Of a DNA stretch of 64,000 nucleotides, positions 45,644 to 54,243 are shown piece after piece. Under the pieces are notes generated by a model that made no database searches, was not told the DNA's origin, and saw nothing but the letters and a program-made list of their open reading frames with translations. Numbering within the stretch: the stretch's first letter is position 1; each line of letters opens with the position of its first letter. The stretch spans positions 62,001-126,000 of the forward strand of contig NZ_CANLYD010000017.1 of the NCBI RefSeq assembly GCF_947495315.1. Reading direction: 5' to 3'. The translations under genes were made by a program, and so were the position numbers. Source of the stretch: an uncultured Aquimarina sp. (GTDB lineage: Bacteria > Bacteroidota > Bacteroidia > Flavobacteriales > Flavobacteriaceae).

Positions 45644-48580
45644 ATGTTTAATTCAGGACATAAAGATATCATCCAACCCAAACTCAAAATTGGTCATCCT
45701 AATGATAGGTTTGAACAAGAAGCCGATCAGGTGGCCGATCACGTGATGAGAATGCCTGTAACTCAAATACCTTCTGTTCAACGAAAATGTGAAGCTTGCG
45801 AAGAAGAAGAGTTACAAATTAAATCTTTAGAGACTGCCATTACTCCAATTGTTCGGAAACAGGAAGATGAAGAAGAGGAAATATTGCAAATGAAAGGGTA
45901 TAGGGACGAAAGTAGTTCCGTTTCAAACTTAGAATCTTCACTTCAACAAAGTAAAGGAAGCGGGCAGTATATGGATGAATCCACACAATTGCAAATGAAT
46001 CAAGGTATAGGAGCAGATTTTTCTAATGTTAAGATTCATACTGATACGAATGCCGTACAGATGAATCAACAATTAAATGCCAAAGCATTTACCAATGGTT
46101 CGGATGTTTACTTTAACCAAGGAAAATATAACCCTCAAAGTTCTGAAGGGAAACATTTATTAGCACATGAACTGACACATGTGGTACAGCAACGAAGTAA
46201 TAATGAAATAATACAACGCGCTCCGCTTCCTAAAAAACAATTTGAATCTGTACAATATACCTTAAAGCGATATATATCAGAACTTCATGATCATATGGAT
46301 AATGGAAGAACCAAAGAAGCAAAACTTTTAACTCCTAAAATAATTTCATATGCTACAGGAGCATTAAGCCAGATGTATGGGCTAGAAGCCGCAAAAGCAC
46401 TTTTTAGATTAGATATGACCGATGAGGCAATTAAAATATTAGATGCGTATTCAAGTGCATATTTTGGTACTTCTTCCAGAGGAAGACCTTCACAGGAATC
46501 TGCTACATTAATTTATGAAGAAGGTAAAAAAGCTTTTGCGGTCAATAAGATTGATCATAGTTTTGAGTTGTTTGAAAGGCTTATTAAATGGATGGATCGT
46601 AATGAGTTGATTGGCACTTATTATGCAAACCATATGGAGCATTTTACAAGCAAGATGTATCCAAAAGTCGTTGACGCCTTAATATCTATCCCTGAGTTTC
46701 ATAAAGTAAATGGCGATATCGCAAAGCAAACAACATCCTTAGAAAAAGTAAAACAATTAATTCTAAATTCTAAGATAACCGATAAATACGCAATATACGC
46801 TTCCAGTGCTTTTATTAGATTAGGTGATGTGACCTCTGCCAGTGAAATACTGGTTGATGGGGCAAAAGACTACAAACCGTCTTACAATAGTGGGGTCACG
46901 TATGGATATAAGACAATTAAGCATTTGATAGAAAAAGGAAATGAAGCTATTACATCAAAAGATATAGAAAATGCCTTTTCAATTTTTAATCTTGCCTTTT
47001 TATGGATTGAAGCTAATAAAGAAGAAATTAATAAGAAAGACTTTTCTAGTTTTCTACATAAGAGAACTGATATAGATGGATTATTTTATGAAGCCATGCA
47101 TGGTATGTTAAAAATAATAGATCACTTTATAAATGATGTGGAAGTTGATTTAAAATCTGGTGGAGCTAATGCTACTACAAAAATTGAGTTGGTTAAAAAG
47201 TGGATGAAAAGAATTGAAACGGCACTTCTAAGATTTAACAATCAAAATTTTATAATAGCGAAGGTGGATCAGGATAGCAATGATCCAACTATTGCTAGGT
47301 ATCAGGATGCTAATGATGCTACAAAATCAATGAAAGTCACGGATTATGATACAGGTCAAAGTCCTATGGACTTAATTTTGAATCCAAATCCTTTCAAGGA
47401 TAGAATGCAAAGAATACATGATATGATGAATGTAAAAACCAATCAAATAACCAATTTGGTTGATTTTTATGAACGAGATAAAACTATTGTTGAATTATTT
47501 AAAACCAAACATAGTAGAACTCCAGACATTCATAATATATCAGATAGAAAGCTTTTTTGGAATTTAAAATATGATCATCTAATAACCAATAAATCTAGTA
47601 AAGAAGATGCTATACAAGTTCTGATTGATGATATTAAAAACTATCTAAGAGCATTTTCTATTCATACGTTTTATAATATTCCCGATACTAAAAAAGATAT
47701 TATTAGTGGTGATTATCCAGAATCGATTACCGGACAAGCACTCAAAGATTGTGGGATTTTTGCGATGCAAACAGCGTACGAATTATCACTAATAAGAACT
47801 AAAGCAAATATTGACTTTTATTTCGTGTGGGTACCAAATCATGTATATTTAGGGATTATTGATAGAGATTTAAAATATGGTTGGTCAGTAAACAATAATT
47901 TCATTAGTAAGATAGATCAAGATATTACCGCTATAGGAATCGGTCCTAGTGTAATTTTAGCAAATTACACAACTTTTACTGCTTTCGATATAAAAAAGAT
48001 TGATGATTTTAGTGAAAAAGGACTGTATAAAAATTACAGAGCCACTCCGAATACATTATTTCTTCCAAAAAATTATCATACTTTAAGTAAGAGTAAAAAA
48101 GATAAGGCGGATGAAAAAGCAAAAGAACTAAAAAAGATATACTTGTCCTTAAATAAGGTGACAAGGGTTAATCATCTTAAGACCATTCAACTGATGAGAG
48201 AATTGAAAACAAAATTTAATCTTCTTGATGATAAAAATGATGCAGCGTTTAAGACTGATGCTATTAAGAAAGTTTTAGAACTATACGACCCTTATAAAAT
48301 ATTGACTAATGTAACTATTGATTATTTCAAGGAATTAGATACCATAAAACAAACAGGAAATAAAAATATTACTAATAAGTTTAGTTTTAGGTACTATGAA
48401 AATGTATGGACCATGATGCGTTGGGTAATATTTAAGTTAGGACAGGATAGTTTTAAAAAAGATTCGGAAATGACAAATCCAGCTTATGCAAATCCAGATG
48501 TATCTTATGTAGGAGATCCTGTGCCTTGGGAAAAATTAAACATCTCATTACCTGTAAAAAGTTCTTCAACAACTCCTTAG
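45644..48580 (+). CDS. eCIS effector candidate: large DUF4157 protein with possible Cys-His-Asp enzyme domain
   Basis: The protein is 978 residues, the largest cargo candidate. The leader, CxxC segment (QRKCEACEEEELQIK) and DUF4157 core (HELTH 175-179) resemble those of the gene at 44308. Residues 200-600 are helical and TPR-like in appearance. The region 690-760 has ALKDCGIFAMQTAYEL (Cys703), PNHVYLGIID (His733, Asp740) and YGWSVNN, an order and spacing reminiscent of transglutaminase-like or papain-fold enzymes. The end is Lys-rich and helical. This would be a host-targeted enzyme if correct; the assignment is inference. Confidence 0.85.
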   Translation: MFNSGHKDIIQPKLKIGHPNDRFEQEADQVADHVMRMPVTQIPSVQRKCEACEEEELQIKSLETAITPIVRKQEDEEEEILQMKGYRDESSSVSNLESSLQQSKGSGQYMDESTQLQMNQGIGADFSNVKIHTDTNAVQMNQQLNAKAFTNGSDVYFNQGKYNPQSSEGKHLLAHELTHVVQQRSNNEIIQRAPLPKKQFESVQYTLKRYISELHDHMDNGRTKEAKLLTPKIISYATGALSQMYGLEAAKALFRLDMTDEAIKILDAYSSAYFGTSSRGRPSQESATLIYEEGKKAFAVNKIDHSFELFERLIKWMDRNELIGTYYANHMEHFTSKMYPKVVDALISIPEFHKVNGDIAKQTTSLEKVKQLILNSKITDKYAIYASSAFIRLGDVTSASEILVDGAKDYKPSYNSGVTYGYKTIKHLIEKGNEAITSKDIENAFSIFNLAFLWIEANKEEINKKDFSSFLHKRTDIDGLFYEAMHGMLKIIDHFINDVEVDLKSGGANATTKIELVKKWMKRIETALLRFNNQNFIIAKVDQDSNDPTIARYQDANDATKSMKVTDYDTGQSPMDLILNPNPFKDRMQRIHDMMNVKTNQITNLVDFYERDKTIVELFKTKHSRTPDIHNISDRKLFWNLKYDHLITNKSSKEDAIQVLIDDIKNYLRAFSIHTFYNIPDTKKDIISGDYPESITGQALKDCGIFAMQTAYELSLIRTKANIDFYFVWVPNHVYLGIIDRDLKYGWSVNNNFISKIDQDITAIGIGPSVILANYTTFTAFDIKKIDDFSEKGLYKNYRATPNTLFLPKNYHTLSKSKKDKADEKAKELKKIYLSLNKVTRVNHLKTIQLMRELKTKFNLLDDKNDAAFKTDAIKKVLELYDPYKILTNVTIDYFKELDTIKQTGNKNITNKFSFRYYENVWTMMRWVIFKLGQDSFKKDSEMTNPAYANPDVSYVGDPVPWEKLNISLPVKSSSTTP

Positions 48581-48641
48581 CATCGAATTGAGTAATTATG
48601 CCAGTTATACTTTGAATTTGCAATGAAATAAGATTATAGGA

Positions 48642-48653
48642 AAATACCCCTAA
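48642..48653. promoter_or_regulatory. 12-base motif shared with the eCIS operon upstream region (inverted copy)
   Basis: AAATACCCCTAA here is the exact reverse complement of TTAGGGGTATTT at 16451-16462. Both lie in non-coding DNA before genes of the injection-system region. It may be an operator, but the regulator is unknown. Confidence 0.3.
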
Positions 48654-48723
48654 AAAGATTAGTTTTTTACCCCACTGAAAACCAGTTAAATAAGAGTAAA
48701 TTTAGGTTCTAAATCAGAATGGG

Positions 48724-49542
48724 ATGAAAAAAACAGCATATCAGAAAGAACTTGTTATTAAAGCCACTCAAAAAAGAAGAGGAACGAATAATAACAAAAA
48801 GGATGTTATGAAAATTCAATCTTGGTTAACGCTATTTTCTATGCAGAATCCTAGTAGCGGAACTGCAACCGGTATTGATGGAGATTTTGGTCCGGCTACA
48901 GAGAGAGCTGTAAAAAACTTTCAGGGATTTAATAACCTAACAAAAACAGGAACTGTTGATCAACAGCTATTTGATATATTATCATCCAATCTAAAAGAAG
49001 CTTTTGAAAAACCATTAGTCAATAATAATTTAAGAGATTTGATGGTGGAAGTTGCAGAAAATCATTTAAAACAACATCCCTTTGAGTTGGAAATACAAGG
49101 ACAATCTAATAGCGGTCCTTGGGTACGAAGCTATATGGATGGTCATGATGGATCACCTTGGTTCTGGTGTATGGGCTTTGCACAAGCAGTACTTGATCAG
49201 GCTTCGAGTGCTTTGGGTAAAAACTTTAAAACCTTAATGCCATTAACTTACAGTTGCGATACCGTTGGTAATACGGGTTTAGAAAAAGGTTTATTATCCA
49301 GGTACCAAAAAATTAGAATAGATCCAACTTTAATAAAACAAGGTGATATTTTTCTAATTCAGAAATCGCGTCTGGATTGGACACATACCGGTATAATAAC
49401 AGCGGTTGAAGGAGATGTAATAGAAACGATAGAAGGGAATACCAATCATCTAGGTTCTAGAAATGGGGTAGCCGTTATGAAAAGAACCAGAAGCTTTAGA
49501 AGATCCAAGATAGATGTGTTTTCTATTGAATCTTTAGTATAA
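48724..49542 (+). CDS. peptidoglycan-binding and CHAP-like amidase/endopeptidase
   Basis: The protein is 272 residues with no signal peptide. Residues about 25-85 form a PG_binding_1 domain (KKDVMKIQSWLTLFSMQNP...TGIDGDFGPATERAVKNFQ). The C-terminal domain has SPWFWCMGFAQAVL (Cys149), WTHTGIITAV (His221) and ETIEGNTN (Glu238/Asn240), a typical CHAP/NlpC-like catalytic set. It probably cleaves cell wall and could help release eCIS particles or act as cargo; both are inferred from position. Its upstream region holds a 12-base sequence shared with the eCIS operon promoter region. Confidence 0.82.
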   Translation: MKKTAYQKELVIKATQKRRGTNNNKKDVMKIQSWLTLFSMQNPSSGTATGIDGDFGPATERAVKNFQGFNNLTKTGTVDQQLFDILSSNLKEAFEKPLVNNNLRDLMVEVAENHLKQHPFELEIQGQSNSGPWVRSYMDGHDGSPWFWCMGFAQAVLDQASSALGKNFKTLMPLTYSCDTVGNTGLEKGLLSRYQKIRIDPTLIKQGDIFLIQKSRLDWTHTGIITAVEGDVIETIEGNTNHLGSRNGVAVMKRTRSFRRSKIDVFSIESLV

Positions 49543-49891
49543 AAAGAATAATGATAGTTAAAGGATGTTTATATCATTTATAAAAACATCATAAAATAGC
49601 ATGAAGTACAATTTACCTGCCTTAAAACAAGTGCTGCTAAGTATAAAGAAATTCAACTTTATACACTGCTAGATGGTATTAAAAATGAATACCCGAAAGA
49701 AGTAAAATGGTAACGATATAAGAGTTTATAAACTATTTTATCATCTTATCAACAATTCCATGTATATCCATAGAGAAATCAATACTTTAGAATGGATCTT
49801 GTTTAATCTCCCAAGATTTTTTTATTAAAAAGGTTGTATTAACGCCTTTTTCGATCCATAGTTTTGATACTAATATTATTTTACTCTTTGG
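49543..49891. other. 349-base intergenic region with a short coding-like remnant
   Basis: This stretch separates the eCIS-linked hydrolase from the oxoprolinase operon. It contains one coding-like fragment (49600-49713, listed separately) and AT-rich sequence that presumably holds the promoter of the Nramp-like gene. I see no intact gene. Confidence 0.5.
49600..49713 (+). pseudogene. possible decayed coding fragment
   Basis: One frame, open without a start codon from 49600 to the TAA at 49711-49713, reads VQFTCLKTSAAKYKEIQLYT then LLDGIKNEYPKEVKW. The composition is protein-like and there is no usable start (a stop lies just before it). It may be the tail of a lost gene at the edge of the effector region. 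I cannot name a parent family. Confidence 0.25.
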
Positions 49892-51109
49892 ATGAAAAAT
49901 ATTTTTAAGATAGGCCCGGGAACATTAGTTACTGCAGCCTTTATTGGTCCTGGGACAGTTACCGTCTGTACATTGGCAGGAGTTCAATTTGGATATTCAC
50001 TTCTTTGGGCTTTGGCACTATCCATAGTGGCCTGTATTGTTTTACAGGAAATGGCAGCACGCTTGGGAATAGTGACACAAAAAGGATTAAGTGAAGTATT
50101 AAAATCTCAATTTGACAATAAAATAGTAAGATGGGTACTGATAGTATTGATATTGTCCGCTATTTTTATAGGAAATGCTGCATACGAAGCAGGTAATATT
50201 AGTGGAGGAGTATTAGGATTGTCTACCATTTTAGGGTCACCAATAGTGAAGATAGGTGCTATTTCGGTTAATTACATGAGCCTTACTATTGGAGTAATAG
50301 CCTTTGTGCTACTGTATATTGGAAATTATAAAGTCTTAGAACGCAGTTTAATAGTACTCGTATTATTCATGAGTATCGCGTTTATCGTAACGGCAATTGT
50401 TACCAAACCGGATCTTTCTCCGCTTTTTAAAGGTTTTGTGCCTGATCTGTCAGCTGATAAAATACTTACAATTGTTGGGTTGATAGGAACCACAGTGGTA
50501 CCTTATAATCTTTTTCTTCACGCATCTATCGTAAGTGAAAAATGGAAATCTAAAGAAGATCTACCGGAAGCAAGAAAAGATACTATTGTAGCCATAGTAT
50601 TAGGTGGATTGGTTTCTATGGCAATAATAATTGCTGGAGCTGCCATACAGCAAACAGAAGTTAATAATGCAGCTGATCTGGCAAAAGGACTTGAACCGGT
50701 TTTTGGATCAATGGCAAAATATGTATTGTCATTGGGATTATTTGCAGCCGGAATCACTTCTGCAATCACAGCACCTTTGGCAGCTGCCTATGTAGTAAAA
50801 GGATGTCTGGGTTGGAACGATGGGTTGAAGAGTACATCATTTAGATCTGTATGGATGTTCATACTTTTTTTAGGTGTCTTGTTTTCATCTTTAGGAATAA
50901 AATCAATAGTAATTATTCGATTTGCACAAATAGCCAATGGGCTTCTTTTACCCATCATTGCAATCTTCCTTTTATGGGTTATGAATCGGAAAAATATTTT
51001 GGGGAATTTTACTAATTCTTTAAAGCAAAATGTACTTGGTTTTTTGATAGTGCTTATTACTTGTTTTTTAGGATTTAGAGGTGTGTGGAAAGTAATTGAA
51101 AATTTGTAA
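49892..51109 (+). CDS. Nramp-fold permease of the 5-oxoprolinase operon, metal ligands missing
   Basis: The protein is 405 residues with about eleven transmembrane segments and the Nramp/MntH outline. Two signature sites differ. TM1 reads GPGT at residues 19-22, where metal transporters have DPGN. TM6 reads VVPY at 202-205, where they have MPH. The residues that coordinate Mn or Fe are thus lost. It begins the run followed by pxpA, pxpB and pxpC, so it more likely imports an organic substrate such as 5-oxoproline (inference). Annotation as a divalent metal transporter would be misleading. Confidence 0.85.
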   Translation: MKNIFKIGPGTLVTAAFIGPGTVTVCTLAGVQFGYSLLWALALSIVACIVLQEMAARLGIVTQKGLSEVLKSQFDNKIVRWVLIVLILSAIFIGNAAYEAGNISGGVLGLSTILGSPIVKIGAISVNYMSLTIGVIAFVLLYIGNYKVLERSLIVLVLFMSIAFIVTAIVTKPDLSPLFKGFVPDLSADKILTIVGLIGTTVVPYNLFLHASIVSEKWKSKEDLPEARKDTIVAIVLGGLVSMAIIIAGAAIQQTEVNNAADLAKGLEPVFGSMAKYVLSLGLFAAGITSAITAPLAAAYVVKGCLGWNDGLKSTSFRSVWMFILFLGVLFSSLGIKSIVIIRFAQIANGLLLPIIAIFLLWVMNRKNILGNFTNSLKQNVLGFLIVLITCFLGFRGVWKVIENL

Positions 51110-51136
51110 GAAAAATCTTTATTAAAAGTAGGAGTT

Positions 51137-51868
51137 TTGAAAAGGATACTATTAAATTCTGATGTAGGAGAAGAGGCTGGTTTTGATGAGCAAATCATGC
51201 CGTATATTTCATGGTGTAATATCGCTTGTGGAGTTCATGCAGGCAATGATCAAGTGATTAGAGAAACGATTGATTTAGCGTTGAAACATCAAGTAGAAAT
51301 CGGAGCACATCCTTCATATCCTGATCGTGAAAATTTCGGAAGAGTGGTTATGGATATTTCATATGATCATCTCGTCTTGACTTTGACGGATCAAATCCAA
51401 AAAGTAAAATCTCTTACAGAAGAAGCTGGTGGTCAACTGCATCATGTAAAAGCACATGGGGCTTTGTATAATGAAGCTATGAAAAATAAACAAGTAGCAA
51501 AAGCAATACTTCAATCTGTAATAAATATCGATAAAAGTTTATCAATAATAACTCCAAAAGATTCATTAATTTCTTATATTTGTGAAGGAGATATGGAGCT
51601 AAAACATGAGGTTTTTGCAGACCGGAATTATAATAATGATTTGACCTTGGTTTCACGTTCAAAGGAAGAGGCAGTATTAACGGATCCGAAAAAAGTTTTC
51701 GATCATGTCTGGAGAATGGTTTCTGATGGAAAAGTGAAAACAATAAAAGGAGAGGAGATACAAGTTTTTTTTGATACGATTTGTGTGCATGGCGATAACC
51801 CAAAATCAGTTCAAATTTTGGAGAATATATATAGTGAGTTTTTAAGACTAAATTTTATGATGAAATGA
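51137..51868 (+). CDS. pxpA: 5-oxoprolinase subunit A (LamB/YcsF family)
   Basis: The protein is 243 residues with a TTG start at 51137, after a 27-base gap. The family block is plain: LLNSDVGEEAGFDEQIMPYISWCNIACGVHAGN, then EIGAHPSYPDRENFGR and HHVKAHGALYNEA. PxpA, B and C together hydrolyse 5-oxoproline to glutamate with ATP. The end overlaps pxpB by 4 bases (ATGA). The operon here starts with a transporter, so uptake and breakdown are probably joined. Confidence 0.92.
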   Translation: MKRILLNSDVGEEAGFDEQIMPYISWCNIACGVHAGNDQVIRETIDLALKHQVEIGAHPSYPDRENFGRVVMDISYDHLVLTLTDQIQKVKSLTEEAGGQLHHVKAHGALYNEAMKNKQVAKAILQSVINIDKSLSIITPKDSLISYICEGDMELKHEVFADRNYNNDLTLVSRSKEEAVLTDPKKVFDHVWRMVSDGKVKTIKGEEIQVFFDTICVHGDNPKSVQILENIYSEFLRLNFMMK

Positions 51869-52599
51869 AGAATTTAGAAACTCAATTTCAATACAAACCC
51901 TTCAACGAGAATGCAATTTTGATTCAAGGACCGTCTATAATTGATGAAATTCTATTAGAATCGTTACTTTTTTACAAAAAATCCATTGAAAAATTTTATG
52001 ATAAACTAATTGTTGAAGTAATTCTATCATATAACTCGCTATTAATTTATTACGAATCTACTATAGAAGATGTCTATGGTGAGATTTTAACATTAAAATC
52101 ACTGTTTTATAATGATGCTAAAGTTTTAACTAGAAAAAAACGTTTGTGGAAAATACCGGTTTGTTATTCTAATGCTCTCGCTCCAGAACTCCCTTCTTTT
52201 GCTGCGAAAAAATCTATGAATATTGATGAAGTGATTTCATTACACACTATTCCGTTATATATTGTTTATTTTATCGGTTTTCTTCCTGGGTTTTTGTACC
52301 TAGGTGGATTGGATGATAAGTTGGTTACTCCTAGGAAATCTACCCCAAGCTTAAAGTTGGAAAAAGGATCTGTTGCTATAGGTGGAAATCAAACAGGGAT
52401 TTACCCATGTGATAGTCCTGGAGGTTGGCATGTAATTGGTAAGACACCCATTGATTTTTTTGACCTTAATGCAGAAGAACCTTGCTTTGCCTTATCCGGA
52501 GATAAAGTTCAGTTTATATCGATTAAAGAAAATGAATATAACGACATAAGTAATTTACTTAAAATAGGTGATTATATACTTGAAAGCGATATTTTATGA
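51865..52599 (+). CDS. pxpB: 5-oxoprolinase subunit B (KipI family)
   Basis: The protein is 244 residues. The C-terminal cyclophilin-like block is diagnostic: IGFLPGFLYLGGLDDKLVTPRKSTPSLKLEKGSVAIGGNQTGIYP and SPGGWHVIGKTPIDFFD. In Bacillus the homologue KipI also inhibits the KinA kinase, but in this gene setting the 5-oxoprolinase role fits. The gene overlaps both neighbours by 4 bases, showing tight coupling with pxpA and pxpC. Confidence 0.93.
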   Translation: MKNLETQFQYKPFNENAILIQGPSIIDEILLESLLFYKKSIEKFYDKLIVEVILSYNSLLIYYESTIEDVYGEILTLKSLFYNDAKVLTRKKRLWKIPVCYSNALAPELPSFAAKKSMNIDEVISLHTIPLYIVYFIGFLPGFLYLGGLDDKLVTPRKSTPSLKLEKGSVAIGGNQTGIYPCDSPGGWHVIGKTPIDFFDLNAEEPCFALSGDKVQFISIKENEYNDISNLLKIGDYILESDIL

Positions 52600-53450
52600 T
52601 AGGTAGTTTAGAAGTAATTTCTTCAGGTTTATATACTACCATTCAAGATGGTGGTCGTCAGGGTTTTTCTGAATTTGGAGTTCCAAGAAGTGGGGTGATG
52701 GATCGCCAATCCTTTTTTTTAGCAAATGCAATTTTGAATAATGATGAAAATTGTGCTGTTATAGAATGGACGATGATACCTCCAGTTTTGAAATTTTATG
52801 AAAACACAATTATTTCAATTACCGGTGCAGTTTGTATTCCGTTTTTGAATAACGAAGAAAAGAAAATGAATTGTCAATTGCAGATCAAAAAAGGTGATGT
52901 TTTAAAGCTTAAAAATATCACAAATGGAGTATGTGGTTTTGTAGGAATAAAATTTGGATTTCAATCCGAAGTAGTATTAAAAAGTAGATCTCAATATAAA
53001 ATGATTACTGCTTCATCTAGACTTCAAAAAAATGATGTCATTCCCTATAAAAAGAGGGTTGATTTTTCGACAAGATATACTTCGGTTAATCAGTCTGTTT
53101 TTTGGAATAAATCTAAAGTGATTCATGCTTTCGAAGGACCGGATTTTGATCTCTTATCAGAAAGACAGCAGAGTGATTTATTGCATATGGATTTTACAAT
53201 TTCTAGGGATCGAAATCGCATGGCAATTCCTTTGGATGAGTTGTTAGAAAATGATTTGGATTCCATGTTAACATCTCCAGTTTTACCAGGTACTGTTCAG
53301 TTGACTCCATCGGGTCAATTGATTATCTTGATGAGGGATTGTCAAACTACTGGAGGATATCCAAGAGTGTTGCAATTGACTAAAGATGCTATAAATAGTA
53401 TAGCTCAAAAAAGGATGGGAGAGCAAATAAAGTTTGAACTAAATGTTTAA
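52596..53450 (+). CDS. pxpC: 5-oxoprolinase subunit C (KipA/biotin-dependent carboxylase-like)
   Basis: The protein is 284 residues. The N-terminal block GLYTTIQDGGRQGFSEFGVPRSGVMDRQSFFLAN and the C-terminal LPGTVQLTPSGQLIILMRDCQTTGGYPRV are standard for this subunit. It completes the ATP-dependent 5-oxoprolinase and ends the operon. A GC-rich hairpin lies about 200 bases downstream as a possible terminator. Confidence 0.93.
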   Translation: MIGSLEVISSGLYTTIQDGGRQGFSEFGVPRSGVMDRQSFFLANAILNNDENCAVIEWTMIPPVLKFYENTIISITGAVCIPFLNNEEKKMNCQLQIKKGDVLKLKNITNGVCGFVGIKFGFQSEVVLKSRSQYKMITASSRLQKNDVIPYKKRVDFSTRYTSVNQSVFWNKSKVIHAFEGPDFDLLSERQQSDLLHMDFTISRDRNRMAIPLDELLENDLDSMLTSPVLPGTVQLTPSGQLIILMRDCQTTGGYPRVLQLTKDAINSIAQKRMGEQIKFELNV

Positions 53451-53656
53451 TAATGATAGTTTCTTTATATTTCTTATGGTAATCGTAATTTTTAATTTTC
53501 TTTGTGAATGTTTTGCAATATTAGAAGCTTTTTTTTAAATAGACCTATGTTGTTTTTAAGAAGTATGTTAGTTTGCGTTTTTAGTTGTACTCGGCGTTTT
53601 CATAAGGATGGAGAGTGGTAAGTAATTTATAAGGGGGTGAATCCACCCTTTTTCAT

Positions 53657-53685
53657 AAGGGGGAAAACCCCCTAGTTGTGTTTTT
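53657..53685 (+). terminator. candidate terminator after the pxp operon
   Basis: Arms GGGGG (53657-53661) and CCCCC (53666-53670) with an AAAA loop are followed by TAGTTGTG and seven T (53679-53685). The stem is short and the T-run is displaced, so the signal is moderate. It lies about 210 bases after the pxpC stop. Confidence 0.35.
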
Positions 53686-53778
53686 TTGTAAATTTATAAA
53701 ATGTGCTTAAGTATTTGATTTTAAGATATTTAATTATGTGGTTTTACCGTAAATAGATTAAGGAAAAGGGTTGGGATA

Positions 53779-53811
53779 TTTGTGTAAAACATTGTTTTTT
53801 GGATATATTAG
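53779..53811 (+). promoter_or_regulatory. Bacteroidota-type promoter candidate
   Basis: TTTG at 53779-53782 and TATATTAG at 53804-53811, one base off TAnnTTTG, are spaced by 21 bases. The distance to the ATG at 53842 is 30 bases, which suits a short leader for the 133-aa gene and the sensor operon behind it. Confidence 0.35.
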
Positions 53812-53841
53812 CAACTGTTAACCCAAAAAATATTTAATGTT

Positions 53842-54243
53842 ATGGCAAAAAAAATACAAAAACCCGAAAAGTGTATTACTGAAAATGAAGCAAGAGAGCT
53901 TCACGATAACTGGTGTAAGAAAAGAGGAAAACGACTTCAGAAGAAACTTGGATTCGAAGATGCTCGTGAGTTTCATTGGTCGGTAGCTGAATTAGAAGAG
54001 TATTTGGCTTATGTAAAGCAAGAGTCAGAAGAACAAGGGATTAAAGATCCGGGTATCAGAGTTTATTTAGGTGCCTATCCAAAATCTAAATGTAAAATGG
54101 GTAAAGGAATGTCTACCTTGTTTTTCTCTGCTACAGGTTCACGTCCAGGTGCATCTGGTAAAGATGGAAGTATTCAAGAGAATAATTATGATATTCCTGC
54201 TTTTAATCTTGGTTCTGCAGGAGATCCTCCTAATAATTATTAA
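53842..54243 (+). CDS. 133-aa soluble protein of unknown function, first gene of a NarL-type sensor operon
   Basis: The protein is 133 residues with no signal peptide or membrane segment. It has a charged helical first half (ENEARELHDNWCKKRGKRLQKK; EFHWSVAELEEYLAYVKQESEEQG) and a Gly/Asn-rich second half (GIRVYLGAYPKSKCKMGKGMSTLFFSATG). The stop overlaps the ATG of the next membrane protein by one base. I recognise no named family. The coupling to a membrane protein and a kinase suggests it takes part in the same signal pathway. Confidence 0.75.
   Translation: MAKKIQKPEKCITENEARELHDNWCKKRGKRLQKKLGFEDAREFHWSVAELEEYLAYVKQESEEQGIKDPGIRVYLGAYPKSKCKMGKGMSTLFFSATGSRPGASGKDGSIQENNYDIPAFNLGSAGDPPNNY

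Larger units (their letters stand above)
53451..53841. other. 391-base intergenic region with short repeats, a hairpin and a promoter-like site
   Basis: No gene is seen. Around 53600-53670 the phrase cataagg/ tataaggggg/ cataaggggg recurs three times. GGGGG-AAAA-CCCCC (53657-53670) forms a short hairpin followed after about 8 bases by a T-run and may end the pxp operon. Near the right end is a promoter-like pair of boxes (listed separately). Confidence 0.5.

Noticed and set aside
49892..51109. Simple annotation as MntH manganese transporter
   Set aside because: The DPGN and MPH metal-site motifs are replaced by GPGT and VVPY, and the operon is for 5-oxoproline breakdown.
53600..53690. CRISPR-like short repeats between pxpC and the 133-aa gene
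   Set aside because: Only three imperfect copies of a short phrase, no regular spacing and no cas genes; more like hairpin and repeat debris.
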